Source of the DNA: UBA3495 sp964629875
GTDB lineage: Bacteria > Chloroflexota > Dehalococcoidia > Lucifugimonadales > UBA3495
Assembly: GCA_964629875.1 (NCBI GenBank)
Contig: CAZVRK010000001.1
Location: forward strand, 107,288 to 171,287
Length of the DNA stretch: 64,000 nt
Direction: 5' to 3'
The notes under the pieces were generated by a model, which saw only the letters and a program-made list of their open reading frames with translations, was not told the DNA's origin and searched no databases. Numbering within the stretch: the first letter of the stretch is position 1; each line of letters begins with the position of its first letter. Below, in pieces: positions 1-8,252 of this stretch. The position numbers and the translations under genes were made by a program.

Positions 1-1521
1 AACGAGACATATACGACCGAACCGACCGCTGTCGCCTTATCAAAAGGAAGGATAGTTGCTGTTGGTTGTGATGAAGACATCAAACCCTTAATATCATCAA
101 CCACCAGGATCATCGACTGCAACAAGTTTCTAGTAGTGCCGGGATTCATTGACGCGCATATGCATCCGTTTTCTATCGCTAGAAATAGTATGAGTGTAAA
201 TTGTGATCATAACAACGTTAGCTCAGTCAGAGATATAATTACACTGCTCCGTATCAAAGCTAAACAAGTATCTTCGAATGACTGGGTTCTCGGGTATGGA
301 TACGATGAATCAGAGTTAGAGACTACTCAGCCCTTGGACCGAACTAGCTTGGACCTTGCGTCAAGCGACCACCCCATCAAGCTGACTCATAGGTCCGGTC
401 ATATAACTATATTAAACAGCAAGGGATTGGAATCTGCTCATGTCGATTCTCAAACTATAGATCCCTTGTCGGGTATTATATGCCGATATGAGGACTCCAC
501 AATCCCGACGGGCGTATTTTTAGACTGCGAGGAGTTCCTGAAGGATCGACTGGGACATACTCTGGATCACCATCAATTTGTACAAGCGATGGGTAACACT
601 AGCGAGTCGCTTAGCAAATACGGCATCACTTCAATCCAAGATGCCAGTTATACAAACGACAAGGCGCACTGGGATACGTTCGTCGAGCTAATCAATTCGG
701 ATGTCTGGAAAATCAAGACCACGATGATGGTTGGTATAGATTCTATTGAAGAATTTAAGATTGAAGGACTGACGTTTTGCTCATCTCGTCGCCTTCTACG
801 GCTCGGACATTCAAAGATCATTTTATCGAGCACTACTGGGAGACTAACTCCGAGTCAAGAAGAATTACATTATCAGATTAAAACTAGTCACAATCTCGGC
901 TTCCCTGTCGCTATCCATGCAGTAGAAGCGGAAGCAGTACAAGTGGCCTCAGAAGTCTTAGAGGCTTTACATAAAGAAAGACCTATCCCAATTGATCACT
1001 ATGACAGGATTGAACATTGTTCGGAGGTGCCCGAGGATCTTATGGACTCCGTGGTGAAGAGTCATGCGATGGTTGTAACCCAACCTGGATTTCTTTATTG
1101 GAGACGCAATCAATATCGAGAAACTGTCGCACTAGATCTGCAGCCTCACATATATCCCATACACCAATTTGCAGAGCGTAATATCCCGTACGCATTTAGC
1201 TCTGATGCGCCAGTGATCGATGCTAATCCTTGGTGCGGAATTGATGCTATTCTCAATGGGACACCCCCATTTTACCGTGGCACACTCGCACCTGATGCTC
1301 CAGTATTAAACCGGCTCAAACAAGCCATACAGCCGTACACTTTGGGAGGAGCTTATTCTGAAAACACAGACATAGAGAAAGGGTCTATCAAACCTGGGAA
1401 GAAGGCTGATATAGCAGTATTTCCGTGGTCACCAGGAAACAATCTGCCTCCGCCGGAGTCTCACCATGCAATACTCACAATGAGCGATGGTGTTGTAATA
1501 TATGACGACTTAACCTCATAG
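1..1521 (+). CDS. Amidohydrolase, YtcJ-like (5' end cut by window edge)
   Basis: The reading frame is open from base 1, so the gene begins before the window; the GTG at 136 is only an internal codon. The 506 visible codons start in the N-terminal beta-sandwich and then show PGFIDAHMHPF, the first metal-binding HxH of the amidohydrolase superfamily. A late FSSDAP supplies the usual catalytic Asp, and the C-terminal part (GSIKPGKKADIAVF) closes the sandwich. The length and layout fit the amidohydrolase-3/YtcJ group of metal-dependent hydrolases acting on C-N bonds, usually cytoplasmic. The substrate cannot be told from sequence. It converges with the minus-strand polyprenyl synthase gene, 6 nt away. 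Confidence 0.85.
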   Translation, partial: NETYTTEPTAVALSKGRIVAVGCDEDIKPLISSTTRIIDCNKFLVVPGFIDAHMHPFSIARNSMSVNCDHNNVSSVRDIITLLRIKAKQVSSNDWVLGYGYDESELETTQPLDRTSLDLASSDHPIKLTHRSGHITILNSKGLESAHVDSQTIDPLSGIICRYEDSTIPTGVFLDCEEFLKDRLGHTLDHHQFVQAMGNTSESLSKYGITSIQDASYTNDKAHWDTFVELINSDVWKIKTTMMVGIDSIEEFKIEGLTFCSSRRLLRLGHSKIILSSTTGRLTPSQEELHYQIKTSHNLGFPVAIHAVEAEAVQVASEVLEALHKERPIPIDHYDRIEHCSEVPEDLMDSVVKSHAMVVTQPGFLYWRRNQYRETVALDLQPHIYPIHQFAERNIPYAFSSDAPVIDANPWCGIDAILNGTPPFYRGTLAPDAPVLNRLKQAIQPYTLGGAYSENTDIEKGSIKPGKKADIAVFPWSPGNNLPPPESHHAILTMSDGVVIYDDLTS

Positions 1522-1527
1522 AATATC

Positions 1528-2544
1528 TCATTTCGTACGAGACATTATGTATTCAGTCAGGAGACTAAGTGATTCACGAGACGGGCCTCTCGGGAGGTCT
1601 CTCAGACTGGACTGAGCCTTGGCACAGTGCTCTTGAATGACTCCATAACAATTTTCTATAGCGTCAGAATTCATGATCATCTCTAGAGCCAGCTTTAGTT
1701 GCTCAGGATCGCGAGTATCTGAGAACCATTTACTCACTGGGTTGTTACCGGGGTAATCTTCTAGAACTCTAATGCTCGGCAGAGTCAAAACACCATTGGC
1801 TAAATCACTGCCTACCGGCTTACCTATATGGTCAGAGTCGCCCTCAAAGTCCAACACGTCGTCCATAATTTGGAAAGCCATTCCGATAGAATACCCGTAG
1901 GATTTCAAGCTTTGCACACTTGTTTCGGGGGCGTTCCCCAATATTGCTCCGGTCTCACCAGCGGTGCAAAATAGAGACGCTGTTTTACGGTATATCCGGT
2001 CTTCATAATCCACTCGTGCTTTAGATGCGTCGAAGGTGCTGAAAAACTCGCTGATCTGTCCGCTTGCCAACTCCATAATTGTCTCCGAAAACCGCCTAAT
2101 TACCCTAACATTCTCTGTTTCGCAGACCCACGTGGCCGACGTAGCAAACACATAGTCTCCAAATAAGACTGCGATATTCTTTCCCCACAACTGGCTAACC
2201 GTCGCAAGACCACGGCGCGTTTCCGCATCGTCAACAGTGTCGTCATGTATGAGTGTAGCGATATGTAACAGTTCTATTGCCGCAGCCATGGTTACGGACA
2301 TATCCGACTCTTCTTGGTGAACCGATGATGCCAGCAAGGTGACAGCCGGTCTTACCCGTTTCCCTCCGCTGCTGAGGATATGTGTTATTAATAACTGCAA
2401 ATCAGGTAATGGATCGTTGCTTAATGTTGCCAAACGATCTTCAACACATTGAAGTCGTGCTAAGATCGGCTGATATATCGCAGCCGTTGCAGAATCTAAC
2501 CCGCTAATCACTAGAATTTTATCCTTTCGCCGTGCCCGCTGCAT
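1528..2544 (-). CDS. Polyprenyl diphosphate synthase (class I trans-prenyltransferase)
   Basis: This 338-residue protein condenses isopentenyl diphosphate with an allylic diphosphate to make the long isoprenoid chain of quinones or similar lipids. Family marks are all visible: GGKRVRP at 60-66, first Asp-rich motif DDTVDD at 101-106 and second motif DDVLDFEGD at 228-236. Both motifs bind Mg-diphosphate. Chain length cannot be read safely. The ATG lies inside the end of metG (26 nt overlap) with GGGAG about 6 nt upstream, so translation is probably coupled to metG. A later start near residue 12 would also keep the fold intact. Confidence 0.92.
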   Translation of the reverse strand: MQRARRKDKILVISGLDSATAAIYQPILARLQCVEDRLATLSNDPLPDLQLLITHILSSGGKRVRPAVTLLASSVHQEESDMSVTMAAAIELLHIATLIHDDTVDDAETRRGLATVSQLWGKNIAVLFGDYVFATSATWVCETENVRVIRRFSETIMELASGQISEFFSTFDASKARVDYEDRIYRKTASLFCTAGETGAILGNAPETSVQSLKSYGYSIGMAFQIMDDVLDFEGDSDHIGKPVGSDLANGVLTLPSIRVLEDYPGNNPVSKWFSDTRDPEQLKLALEMIMNSDAIENCYGVIQEHCAKAQSSLRDLPRGPSRESLSLLTEYIMSRTK

Positions 2545-4201
2545 CTGGACTCCCTAGATCAACGTCAAGCTTGGTGTACAACGGCGTTGGAACTGCCAGT
2601 ACGCTACCGGCTGCCACATTGGTCGCACTCCAATCCTCGGGCCAAACTTCTAAACTCACATCCCCCTTAAAGCCTAGGAATTCATGAAGCTCCTGGCTGG
2701 TGAAGGGTAGAAATGGAGTTAACATAATCTTCAGCCTGTTTAGAATATTTATTCCGACCCACAGCGTGGTGCCTGCCGAAGCCTTATCTGTTTTAATTTC
2801 TTTCCAAGGAGCTTTCGAATCTAAATACCTGTTGGTTTCTTGAGCCAAGCTGAATATTTGATTAAGTGACTGGCGTATCCTGACGGCCTCCAAGTTCTCT
2901 ACCACGGCGGCTAATACGTTTTCTGAAGCATTTAGTAAGTCTCGATCAGAATCATCCAACTTATTAGGTTCTGGTACTAAGCCATCAAAATTGCGGTACG
3001 TGAAAGACAAGATGCGATTCACAAGATTGCCATAGGTAGATACTAATTCGTCGTTATTCCTGCGTATAAACTCTGCCCAACTGAAGTCTGAGTCCCCTGT
3101 CTCGGGCATATTCATTGTTAACATGTATCTGAGAGGATCCGGATCATAATGTTCCAGATAGTCAGGCACCCAGAGTGCCCAGTTCTGACTTGTGGAGAAT
3201 TTGCGACTGTCCAAGCTTAAAAATTCATTTGCTGGAACGTCATAAGGCAAGTTAAGTTCATGGCCGTACGCCATAATAATGGCTGGCCAAATTATGCTAT
3301 GGAACGGAATGTTGTCTTTCCCGATAAAATAATAGCTTTTCGTCTCTTTGTCTTTCCAAAACTCCGCCCAAGCGTTTTGGTCATCGGACGCACTCGCCCA
3401 TTCTATAGCCGCGGAGAGGTAACCAATCACGGCTTCAAACCAGACATATATTCGCTTGTCTTCATAACCTTCAATTGGAATAGGAACACCCCAGGTCAAA
3501 TCCCGAGTTATTGCGCGGTCTTTTAACCCGCTCTGCAGAAAACTGCGACTCGAATTAGAGACGTTGCTCCGCCAGTGAATCTGGTGCTCCATCCAGAGTA
3601 ATAAATCATCTTGGAAAGCGGAGAGTTTCAAGAAAAAGTGCTGGGACTCCCTAAACTCTGGAGTACCCTCACATAGAGTGCAAAACGGTCGGATTAGTTC
3701 TTGGGGATCAAGAGTTCTGCCGCAGAGATCACACTGGTCGCCTCTAGCTTTTGCATTTTGGCAATGCGGACACGTCCCTTCGACATAGCGATCCGGTAAA
3801 AACCGGGTGCACTGAACACAATAAGCCAACATCATACTGGCTTCGTATATGTAACCTTTCTGGAATAAATCCAGGAATATATCCTGAACAATTGTTTGGT
3901 GATTTTCTGTATGGGTAGTGGTAAACAAGTCGAAGGTTATGCCTAGCCTGTCCCAGGTTTCCATAAACTGTGGATGAAATCTGTTTAGAACGTCCTCCGG
4001 TGTTATCCCTTCTTGTTCTGCCCGTACTGTGATCGGGGTACCATGTGAATCGCTACCGGAAACCATTAGTACTCGTCTGCCACGCATTCGGTTATACCGT
4101 GCAAATATGTCGGCCCCCAGATAACAACCGGCTATGTGGCCCATGTGAAGCGGCCCGTTCGCGTAGGGCCAGGCAACTCCAATAAAAATCTTCTCTGACA
4201 C
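2519..4201 (-). CDS. metG: Methionyl-tRNA synthetase
   Basis: Class I aminoacyl-tRNA synthetase charging tRNA-Met in the cytoplasm; 560 residues. The HIGH motif reads HMGH at 19-22. Four CxxC pairs (128/131, 144/147, 157/160, 174/177) form the two zinc knuckles of the MetG1 type in the connective domain. The KMSKS loop reads KFSTS at 334-338. The protein ends soon after the helical anticodon domain and lacks the C-terminal tRNA-binding (Trbp111-like) extension. The start is GTG, with AAGGA upstream on the minus strand. The 3' end overlaps the polyprenyl synthase gene. Confidence 0.96.
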   Translation of the reverse strand: MSEKIFIGVAWPYANGPLHMGHIAGCYLGADIFARYNRMRGRRVLMVSGSDSHGTPITVRAEQEGITPEDVLNRFHPQFMETWDRLGITFDLFTTTHTENHQTIVQDIFLDLFQKGYIYEASMMLAYCVQCTRFLPDRYVEGTCPHCQNAKARGDQCDLCGRTLDPQELIRPFCTLCEGTPEFRESQHFFLKLSAFQDDLLLWMEHQIHWRSNVSNSSRSFLQSGLKDRAITRDLTWGVPIPIEGYEDKRIYVWFEAVIGYLSAAIEWASASDDQNAWAEFWKDKETKSYYFIGKDNIPFHSIIWPAIIMAYGHELNLPYDVPANEFLSLDSRKFSTSQNWALWVPDYLEHYDPDPLRYMLTMNMPETGDSDFSWAEFIRRNNDELVSTYGNLVNRILSFTYRNFDGLVPEPNKLDDSDRDLLNASENVLAAVVENLEAVRIRQSLNQIFSLAQETNRYLDSKAPWKEIKTDKASAGTTLWVGINILNRLKIMLTPFLPFTSQELHEFLGFKGDVSLEVWPEDWSATNVAAGSVLAVPTPLYTKLDVDLGSPDAAGTAKG

Positions 4202-4415
4202 GCTAGAGTCCTTATATTACCTAAGTCTCGGGAGCTGACAGCTTAGCGGTCCCATGGATTGCATGCTCGAAAGCGCTCTCCAGCTCAACATACTACATAA
4301 TGGTAACCATATCGATGATTTATTTTAGCACAATAGACTTTCCAGTTCGTTACCAAGATCAGTGACAAACTTCTCTGCCACGATTGATTTAAGTGTGAAA
4401 TTACACTAACCAAGA
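4202..4415. other. Intergenic stretch between metG and the ilv promoter
   Basis: AT-rich spacer between divergent genes. It must hold the metG promoter on the minus strand, but no convincing -35/-10 pair stands out. A 9-base match to a T-box core on the minus strand (4246-4254) was examined and rejected. No coding potential with a ribosome site was found. Confidence 0.5.
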
Positions 4416-4444
4416 TTGACAATAAAGCGTCAAATTGGTAACAT
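4416..4444 (+). promoter_or_regulatory. Sigma70-type promoter of the ilv T-box leader
   Basis: TTGACA at 4416-4421, a 17-nt spacer and TAACAT at 4439-4444. Transcription would start near 4451, some 40 nt before the first T-box stem. The position and spacing fit a housekeeping promoter driving the ilvBNC transcript. Confidence 0.65.
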
Positions 4445-4490
4445 TTTGATATATATCCCACTGAGAATGGGAGTAGTAGGAACACTTACC

Positions 4491-4713
4491 GTACAAGAGA
4501 GCCGGACAATGGTGTGATTCCGGTTACGCGTAGGCTCCGAACTCGCCCAGGAGTGGCCCTCTTGAACAGAGTAGGGAGGGCGGCAGACACCGTTAAAAGT
4601 CTCCAAGCTGTCTCGATCTGAACCGCTTATGAGCGCCTTGATGAGATCGAGAAAGAAGGGTGGTACCGCGGGAAATTAAAAAGACCCGTCCCTTCAGAGG
4701 GATGGGTCTTTTT
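4491..4713 (+). ncRNA. T-box riboswitch controlling ilvBNC
   Basis: The conserved T-box AAGGGTGGTACCGCGG lies at 4656-4671. TGGT would pair with a tRNA 3' end ACCA, meaning discriminator A73, as in tRNA-Leu, -Ile and -Val. Stem I closes with CAAGAG (4494-4499) and CTCTTG (4559-4564), extended by GCC/GGC. A later helix pairs CTCGATCT with AGATCGAG (around 4612-4651), a stem III candidate. The antiterminator pairs AAGGG and CGGG of the T-box with CCCG (4685-4688) and CCCTT (4690-4694). That is mutually exclusive with the terminator at 4681-4710. Within stem I, GAA followed by CTC (4539-4544) is a possible specifier codon for Leu, but I cannot fold the loop securely. Uncharged tRNA would favour read-through into ilvB. 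Confidence 0.93.
4681..4713 (+). terminator. Conditional terminator of the T-box leader
   Basis: AAGACCC (4681-4687) pairs with GGGTCTT (4704-4710), and inside it TCCCT pairs with AGGGA around a short loop. A T run follows to 4713. The 5' arm shares bases with the antiterminator, so it forms only when the T-box is not occupied by uncharged tRNA. Confidence 0.92.
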
Positions 4714-4734
4714 GTGATTAACAGAGAGGGTTAA

Positions 4735-6432
4735 ATGAAGTTAACGGGCGCTGAGATAGTGTGCGAAAGTCTCCTCAAAGAGGGTGTCGACTTATTATTC
4801 GGAATACCCGGTGGTGCCGTATTGCCCTTTTACGACGCACTAGGGAAGTACCCCCAATTACGTCACATACTTGTGCGACACGAACAAGCTGCTTCAATGG
4901 CGGCGGATGGTTACGCACGAGCGAGTGGGAAGGTTGGGGTGTGTACAGCAACCTCAGGGCCAGGAGCGACTAACTTAGCCACTGGTATTGCCGCTGCACA
5001 GATGGATTCAGTTCCGATCGTAGCAATTACCGGACAGGTACCTCGGGCCGCCATAGGCAGAGACGCATTTCAAGAGACCGATCTGACAGGCCTCACGTTA
5101 CCAATTACAAAACACAACTATCTAGTAATGGATGTTAATGATATCGCCCCGGCTATCAAAGAGGCATTCTATATAGCACGTTCGGGACGGCCAGGACCGG
5201 TATTAGTAGACATACCAAAAGATGTATTACTTGGCGACAAGATAAACTTCAACTGGCCGGAGGGATTGGATCTGCCTGGTTATAAACCGGCAGGCCTTGC
5301 CCCCGACGACCAGATAATGGAAGCCGCTGCAGTTATAAATAAGGCACAGAGACCGGTCATCCTCGCAGGGCATGGGGTGATTATATCGCGAGCATTCGAT
5401 GAACTAAAAGATCTAGCGGAAAAAGCTCAAATCCCAGTCATAACAACTCTCCTCGGAATCAGCTCGTTTCCCACAGACCACATATTAAATGTGGGAATGC
5501 CCGGTATGCACGGTATGGCCTATGCCAGTCTAGCGATTGACCAGGCCGACGTTGTTATATCTTTAGGTGCCAGGTTTGATGATCGGGTCACAGGGAGGAT
5601 TGCGGATTTTGCACCTAATGCCACTATCGTCCATTTTGACATTGATCCATCAGAATTCAATAAGAATGTTAGGGTAGCCGCGCCAGTATTGGGAGATCTC
5701 AAGCAAACATTGGCACAGATCTTACCCTCAATCGAGAAAACAGTCAGATTGGATTGGATGCAGAACATCGAACAATTGAAATCTGAACACCCGTCTTTAC
5801 ACATACGAGAGTCCATGGAAATCTTGCCTCAATATGTTATGCAGCAATTGTCAGAGATTACGAAAGGTGATGCGATCGTTGTCACTGGGGTCGGCCAGCA
5901 TCAGATGTGGGCCGCGCAGCACTATCACTTCACCGAAGCGAATACTTGGATAACATCGGGAGGGCTGGGAACCATGGGGTTCGAAGTCCCAGCGGCTCTC
6001 GGAGCAAAGCTAGCACGCCCTGAGAAAACTGTATGGTCAGTGGCTGGAGACGGTGGATTCCAAATGACTATGTGTGATCTCGCAACCGCTGTTGAGAACA
6101 ACATCGAAGTCAAATTTGCCATCTTGAACAACGGCACGCTCGGTATGGTTAGACAACTACAAGATCTATTCTATGAAAACGGTTTCGTTGCATCCCTCTA
6201 TTCAGGTAACCCTGACTTTGTAAAGTTAGCCGATGCATATGGAATTACAGGCATCAAAGTTACTGATAAAAGCCAGGTAGCACATGCAATCCAGACTGCC
6301 ATGGATACACCGGGTCCAGTTATAATTGACTTTATCGTTAAACAAGATGAACATGTTTTCCCTATGATACCAGCAGGAGAATCGGTCAATGAAATGATGG
6401 AGGAGCCATCAACCGAATCGGTGTCCACATGA
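4735..6432 (+). CDS. ilvB: Acetolactate synthase large (catalytic) subunit
   Basis: TPP- and FAD-dependent first common enzyme of valine, leucine and isoleucine synthesis: it joins two pyruvates, or pyruvate and 2-oxobutyrate. At 565 residues it has the standard length. The catalytic Glu is E50 in RHEQAA, and the TPP/Mg motif starts GDGGFQM near residue 441 and continues to the Asn pair LNNGTLG. The ATG is preceded by GAGAGGG. It overlaps ilvN by 4 nt (ATGA), so the two subunits are translated together. It is the first gene behind the T-box terminator. Confidence 0.97.
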   Translation: MKLTGAEIVCESLLKEGVDLLFGIPGGAVLPFYDALGKYPQLRHILVRHEQAASMAADGYARASGKVGVCTATSGPGATNLATGIAAAQMDSVPIVAITGQVPRAAIGRDAFQETDLTGLTLPITKHNYLVMDVNDIAPAIKEAFYIARSGRPGPVLVDIPKDVLLGDKINFNWPEGLDLPGYKPAGLAPDDQIMEAAAVINKAQRPVILAGHGVIISRAFDELKDLAEKAQIPVITTLLGISSFPTDHILNVGMPGMHGMAYASLAIDQADVVISLGARFDDRVTGRIADFAPNATIVHFDIDPSEFNKNVRVAAPVLGDLKQTLAQILPSIEKTVRLDWMQNIEQLKSEHPSLHIRESMEILPQYVMQQLSEITKGDAIVVTGVGQHQMWAAQHYHFTEANTWITSGGLGTMGFEVPAALGAKLARPEKTVWSVAGDGGFQMTMCDLATAVENNIEVKFAILNNGTLGMVRQLQDLFYENGFVASLYSGNPDFVKLADAYGITGIKVTDKSQVAHAIQTAMDTPGPVIIDFIVKQDEHVFPMIPAGESVNEMMEEPSTESVST

Positions 6433-6998
6433 GCAAGCAAAATAACTACCATACTATTATATCGTTGGTCCAAGATAAACCAGGGGTTCTAGCCCGTGTG
6501 GCCAGTCTCTTCAGAAGGCGTGGTTTCAATATAGCGAGTCTGGCAGTTGGCCACAGTGAAGAACCTGGTTTGTCCAGAATGACTTTTGTGGTAGACGGGG
6601 ATCAATACACGGTTGATCAGGCCACCAAACAACTCGACAAACTTGTTGACATCGTTAAAGTCTCTGATATAAGTGATGCCGATGTTGTCGCCCGAGAGTT
6701 AGCGCTCATAAAAGTTTCTATAGCGGACGACACCAGAAGTCAAATCATTGAGATAGTTCAACTCTTTCGAGCTAAAATCGTGGATGTAGGCACTATGTCA
6801 TTAGTCGTAGAAGCTACTGGTGAAGAAGCGAAGATTGATGCGCTTATCGAATTACTGGCTCCCTTCAACATAACAGAACTAATGCGCACGGGCAGAGTTG
6901 CCATGGTCAGAGGTAAATCCACCGGAGAGATCAGCGACGATTACTCTACAGATGCTCACCACAATAAGGCTTTAGCCAGAGAAATCGGATCCTACTAA
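6429..6998 (+). CDS. ilvN: Acetolactate synthase small (regulatory) subunit
   Basis: This 189-residue ACT-domain protein binds the IlvB catalytic subunit and usually transmits valine feedback inhibition. The N-terminal ACT domain is clear (DKPGVLARVASLFRRRGFNI near 17-36), followed by the C-terminal ALS-SS-C domain. The length is usual for the bacterial IlvN/IlvH family. The start ATG overlaps the ilvB stop, a translational-coupling arrangement. The C-terminal tail ending ALAREIGSY extends the ordinary fold only slightly. Confidence 0.96.
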   Translation: MSKQNNYHTIISLVQDKPGVLARVASLFRRRGFNIASLAVGHSEEPGLSRMTFVVDGDQYTVDQATKQLDKLVDIVKVSDISDADVVARELALIKVSIADDTRSQIIEIVQLFRAKIVDVGTMSLVVEATGEEAKIDALIELLAPFNITELMRTGRVAMVRGKSTGEISDDYSTDAHHNKALAREIGSY

Positions 6999-7040
6999 CA
7001 TAGCGAATCCAAAAAGAATTAACATCGAGAGGATAATAAC

Positions 7041-8042
7041 ATGGTAACAGTATATTACGACAAAGACGCAGACTTAGCCGCACTCGCAGGCAAAACTATC
7101 GGCATGGTCGGTTACGGCAGCCAAGGCCATGCTCACGCACTGAACCTCAAAGATAGCGGCCAAAATGTCATAGTTGGGCTCTACCCTGAAAGTAAAAGCC
7201 GAGCATCAGCACAAGAGGCCGGTCTTCAAGTAGCAGATGTTCCTGAAGTAGCTCGGGAAGCGGATGTTCTGATGGTGGTCATCCCAGACCATATACAAGG
7301 TGAAATTTATAGACAAGAAATCGCACCAAACCTTAAATCTGGTTCTGCGATCATGTTTGCCCACGGATTCAGTATCCACTATGGAGAGGTCGTACCACCA
7401 CCAGATGTAGACGTTATGATGGTAGCTCCAAAGGCTCCTGGACACAGAATGCGGGAGCAGTTCGTCGACGGCATTGGTGTACCTGGATTACTCGCAGTAC
7501 ATCAGGACTCTACAGGCAACGCAAGACAGATCGGACTAGCCTACGCGAAAGGTGTTGGGTGTACCAAATCTGGAGTACTAGAGACCACTTTTAAAGACGA
7601 AACTGAAAGCGATCTATTTGGCGAGCAAGCAGTCCTTTGTGGCGGGATTACGTCTCTGATAAACACCGCCTTTGAGACTCTGGTAGAAGGTGGATATCCA
7701 CCCGAAATTGCCTACTTTGAAGTCCTGCACGAAATGAAATTAATTGTAGATCTAGTTCAACAAGGTGGATTTAACTACATGCGCTACTCTGTCAGCGATA
7801 CCGCCGAGTACGGGGATCTTACCCGAGGACCTCGCGTAATTGATGAACATGTTAAAGAAAATATGAAGAAGGTGCTTGCAGACATACAAGATGGCACTTT
7901 CGCCAGAGAATGGATCACTGAAAATCACGAGGGCAGGCCCAGATTTAGACCTCTGAGGGAAGAAGCTAGAAGTAGTAAGATCCACGAGGTAGGTCGTGAA
8001 TTACGCGCGATGATGCCGTGGCTCGATGCAAAAGAGGTATAA
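7041..8042 (+). CDS. ilvC: Ketol-acid reductoisomerase (class I)
   Basis: Converts acetolactate or acetohydroxybutyrate to the dihydroxy acid, using NAD(P)H and Mg. The Rossmann motif GYGSQGHAHALNL lies near residue 24, and the loop GLYPESKS that shapes cofactor choice follows. The helical Mg-binding domain carries KDETESDLFGEQ and ends with the C-terminal knot. At 333 residues it is a short, class I enzyme. A Shine-Dalgarno GAGAGGA lies 9 nt before ATG, and the gene is 42 nt after ilvN in the same transcript. ilvD and ilvE are not in this window. Confidence 0.97.
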   Translation: MVTVYYDKDADLAALAGKTIGMVGYGSQGHAHALNLKDSGQNVIVGLYPESKSRASAQEAGLQVADVPEVAREADVLMVVIPDHIQGEIYRQEIAPNLKSGSAIMFAHGFSIHYGEVVPPPDVDVMMVAPKAPGHRMREQFVDGIGVPGLLAVHQDSTGNARQIGLAYAKGVGCTKSGVLETTFKDETESDLFGEQAVLCGGITSLINTAFETLVEGGYPPEIAYFEVLHEMKLIVDLVQQGGFNYMRYSVSDTAEYGDLTRGPRVIDEHVKENMKKVLADIQDGTFAREWITENHEGRPRFRPLREEARSSKIHEVGRELRAMMPWLDAKEV

Positions 8043-8050
8043 GAATATTG

Positions 8051-8081
8051 TATCTATCACAAATAGATTCCGTGATAGATA
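8051..8081 (+). promoter_or_regulatory. Perfect 10-bp hairpin between ilvC and the leuA leader
   Basis: TATCTATCAC (8051-8060) and GTGATAGATA (8072-8081) pair perfectly around an 11-nt loop. No T run follows, so it is not a normal intrinsic terminator. It may be an RNA-processing or stability element separating ilvC from leuA, or an operator. Confidence 0.45.
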
Positions 8082-8102
8082 ACCAGGTATAGGAGTTCCA
8101 AT

Positions 8103-8201
8103 ATGTATATAGAGGTGACGTTTAGAGCAGTTCACCATCGCGGTCTGGTCTTGGCAAGGCTGGTTGCGGTGGACTGCGGGGCACTGTTACTCAATTGTTA
8201 G
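8103..8201 (+). CDS. Candidate Leu leader peptide of leuA (32 aa)
   Basis: A 32-codon frame starts at ATG 8103, with AGGAG a suitable distance upstream. Six of its residues are Leu, three of them consecutive at 28-30 (codons CTG TTA CTC), plus four Val. It ends only 51 nt before leuA. The Leu triplet lies within the 5' arm of a hairpin that closes downstream (8184-8190 with 8209-8215), so a ribosome stalled there would block that hairpin. This is the logic of leader-peptide attenuation known for leucine genes in Proteobacteria and Actinobacteria. I see no T run, so the control would be translational or of another kind. No function beyond regulation is suggested. Confidence 0.55.
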   Translation: MYIEVTFRAVHHRGLVLARLVAVDCGALLLNC

Positions 8202-8215
8202 TCGCTCGGTAACAG
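8128..8215 (+). promoter_or_regulatory. Two hairpins overlapping the leuA leader peptide
   Basis: Hairpin A pairs CAGT-TCACC-GC (8128-8141, small bulge) with GC-GGTGG-ACTG (8166-8176). Hairpin B pairs CTGTTAC (8184-8190) with GTAACAG (8209-8215). The Leu codons sit in the 5' arm of B, which makes ribosome position a plausible switch. The leuA ribosome site (AGGA at 8239-8242) lies beyond both. Confidence 0.5.
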
Positions 8216-8252
8216 ATAAATCTACAGAACTATAGAAAAGGAAGTAATTATA

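Noticed and set aside
4246..4254. Minus-strand TGGGACCGC in front of metG, matching a T-box core
   Set aside because: The variable base would be G, which does not pair with A73 of tRNA-Met. No stem I, terminator or antiterminator could be found around it.
4285..4485. A 66-codon minus-strand frame in the metG-ilvB spacer
   Set aside because: It overlaps the ilv promoter, has no ribosome site and no family resemblance.
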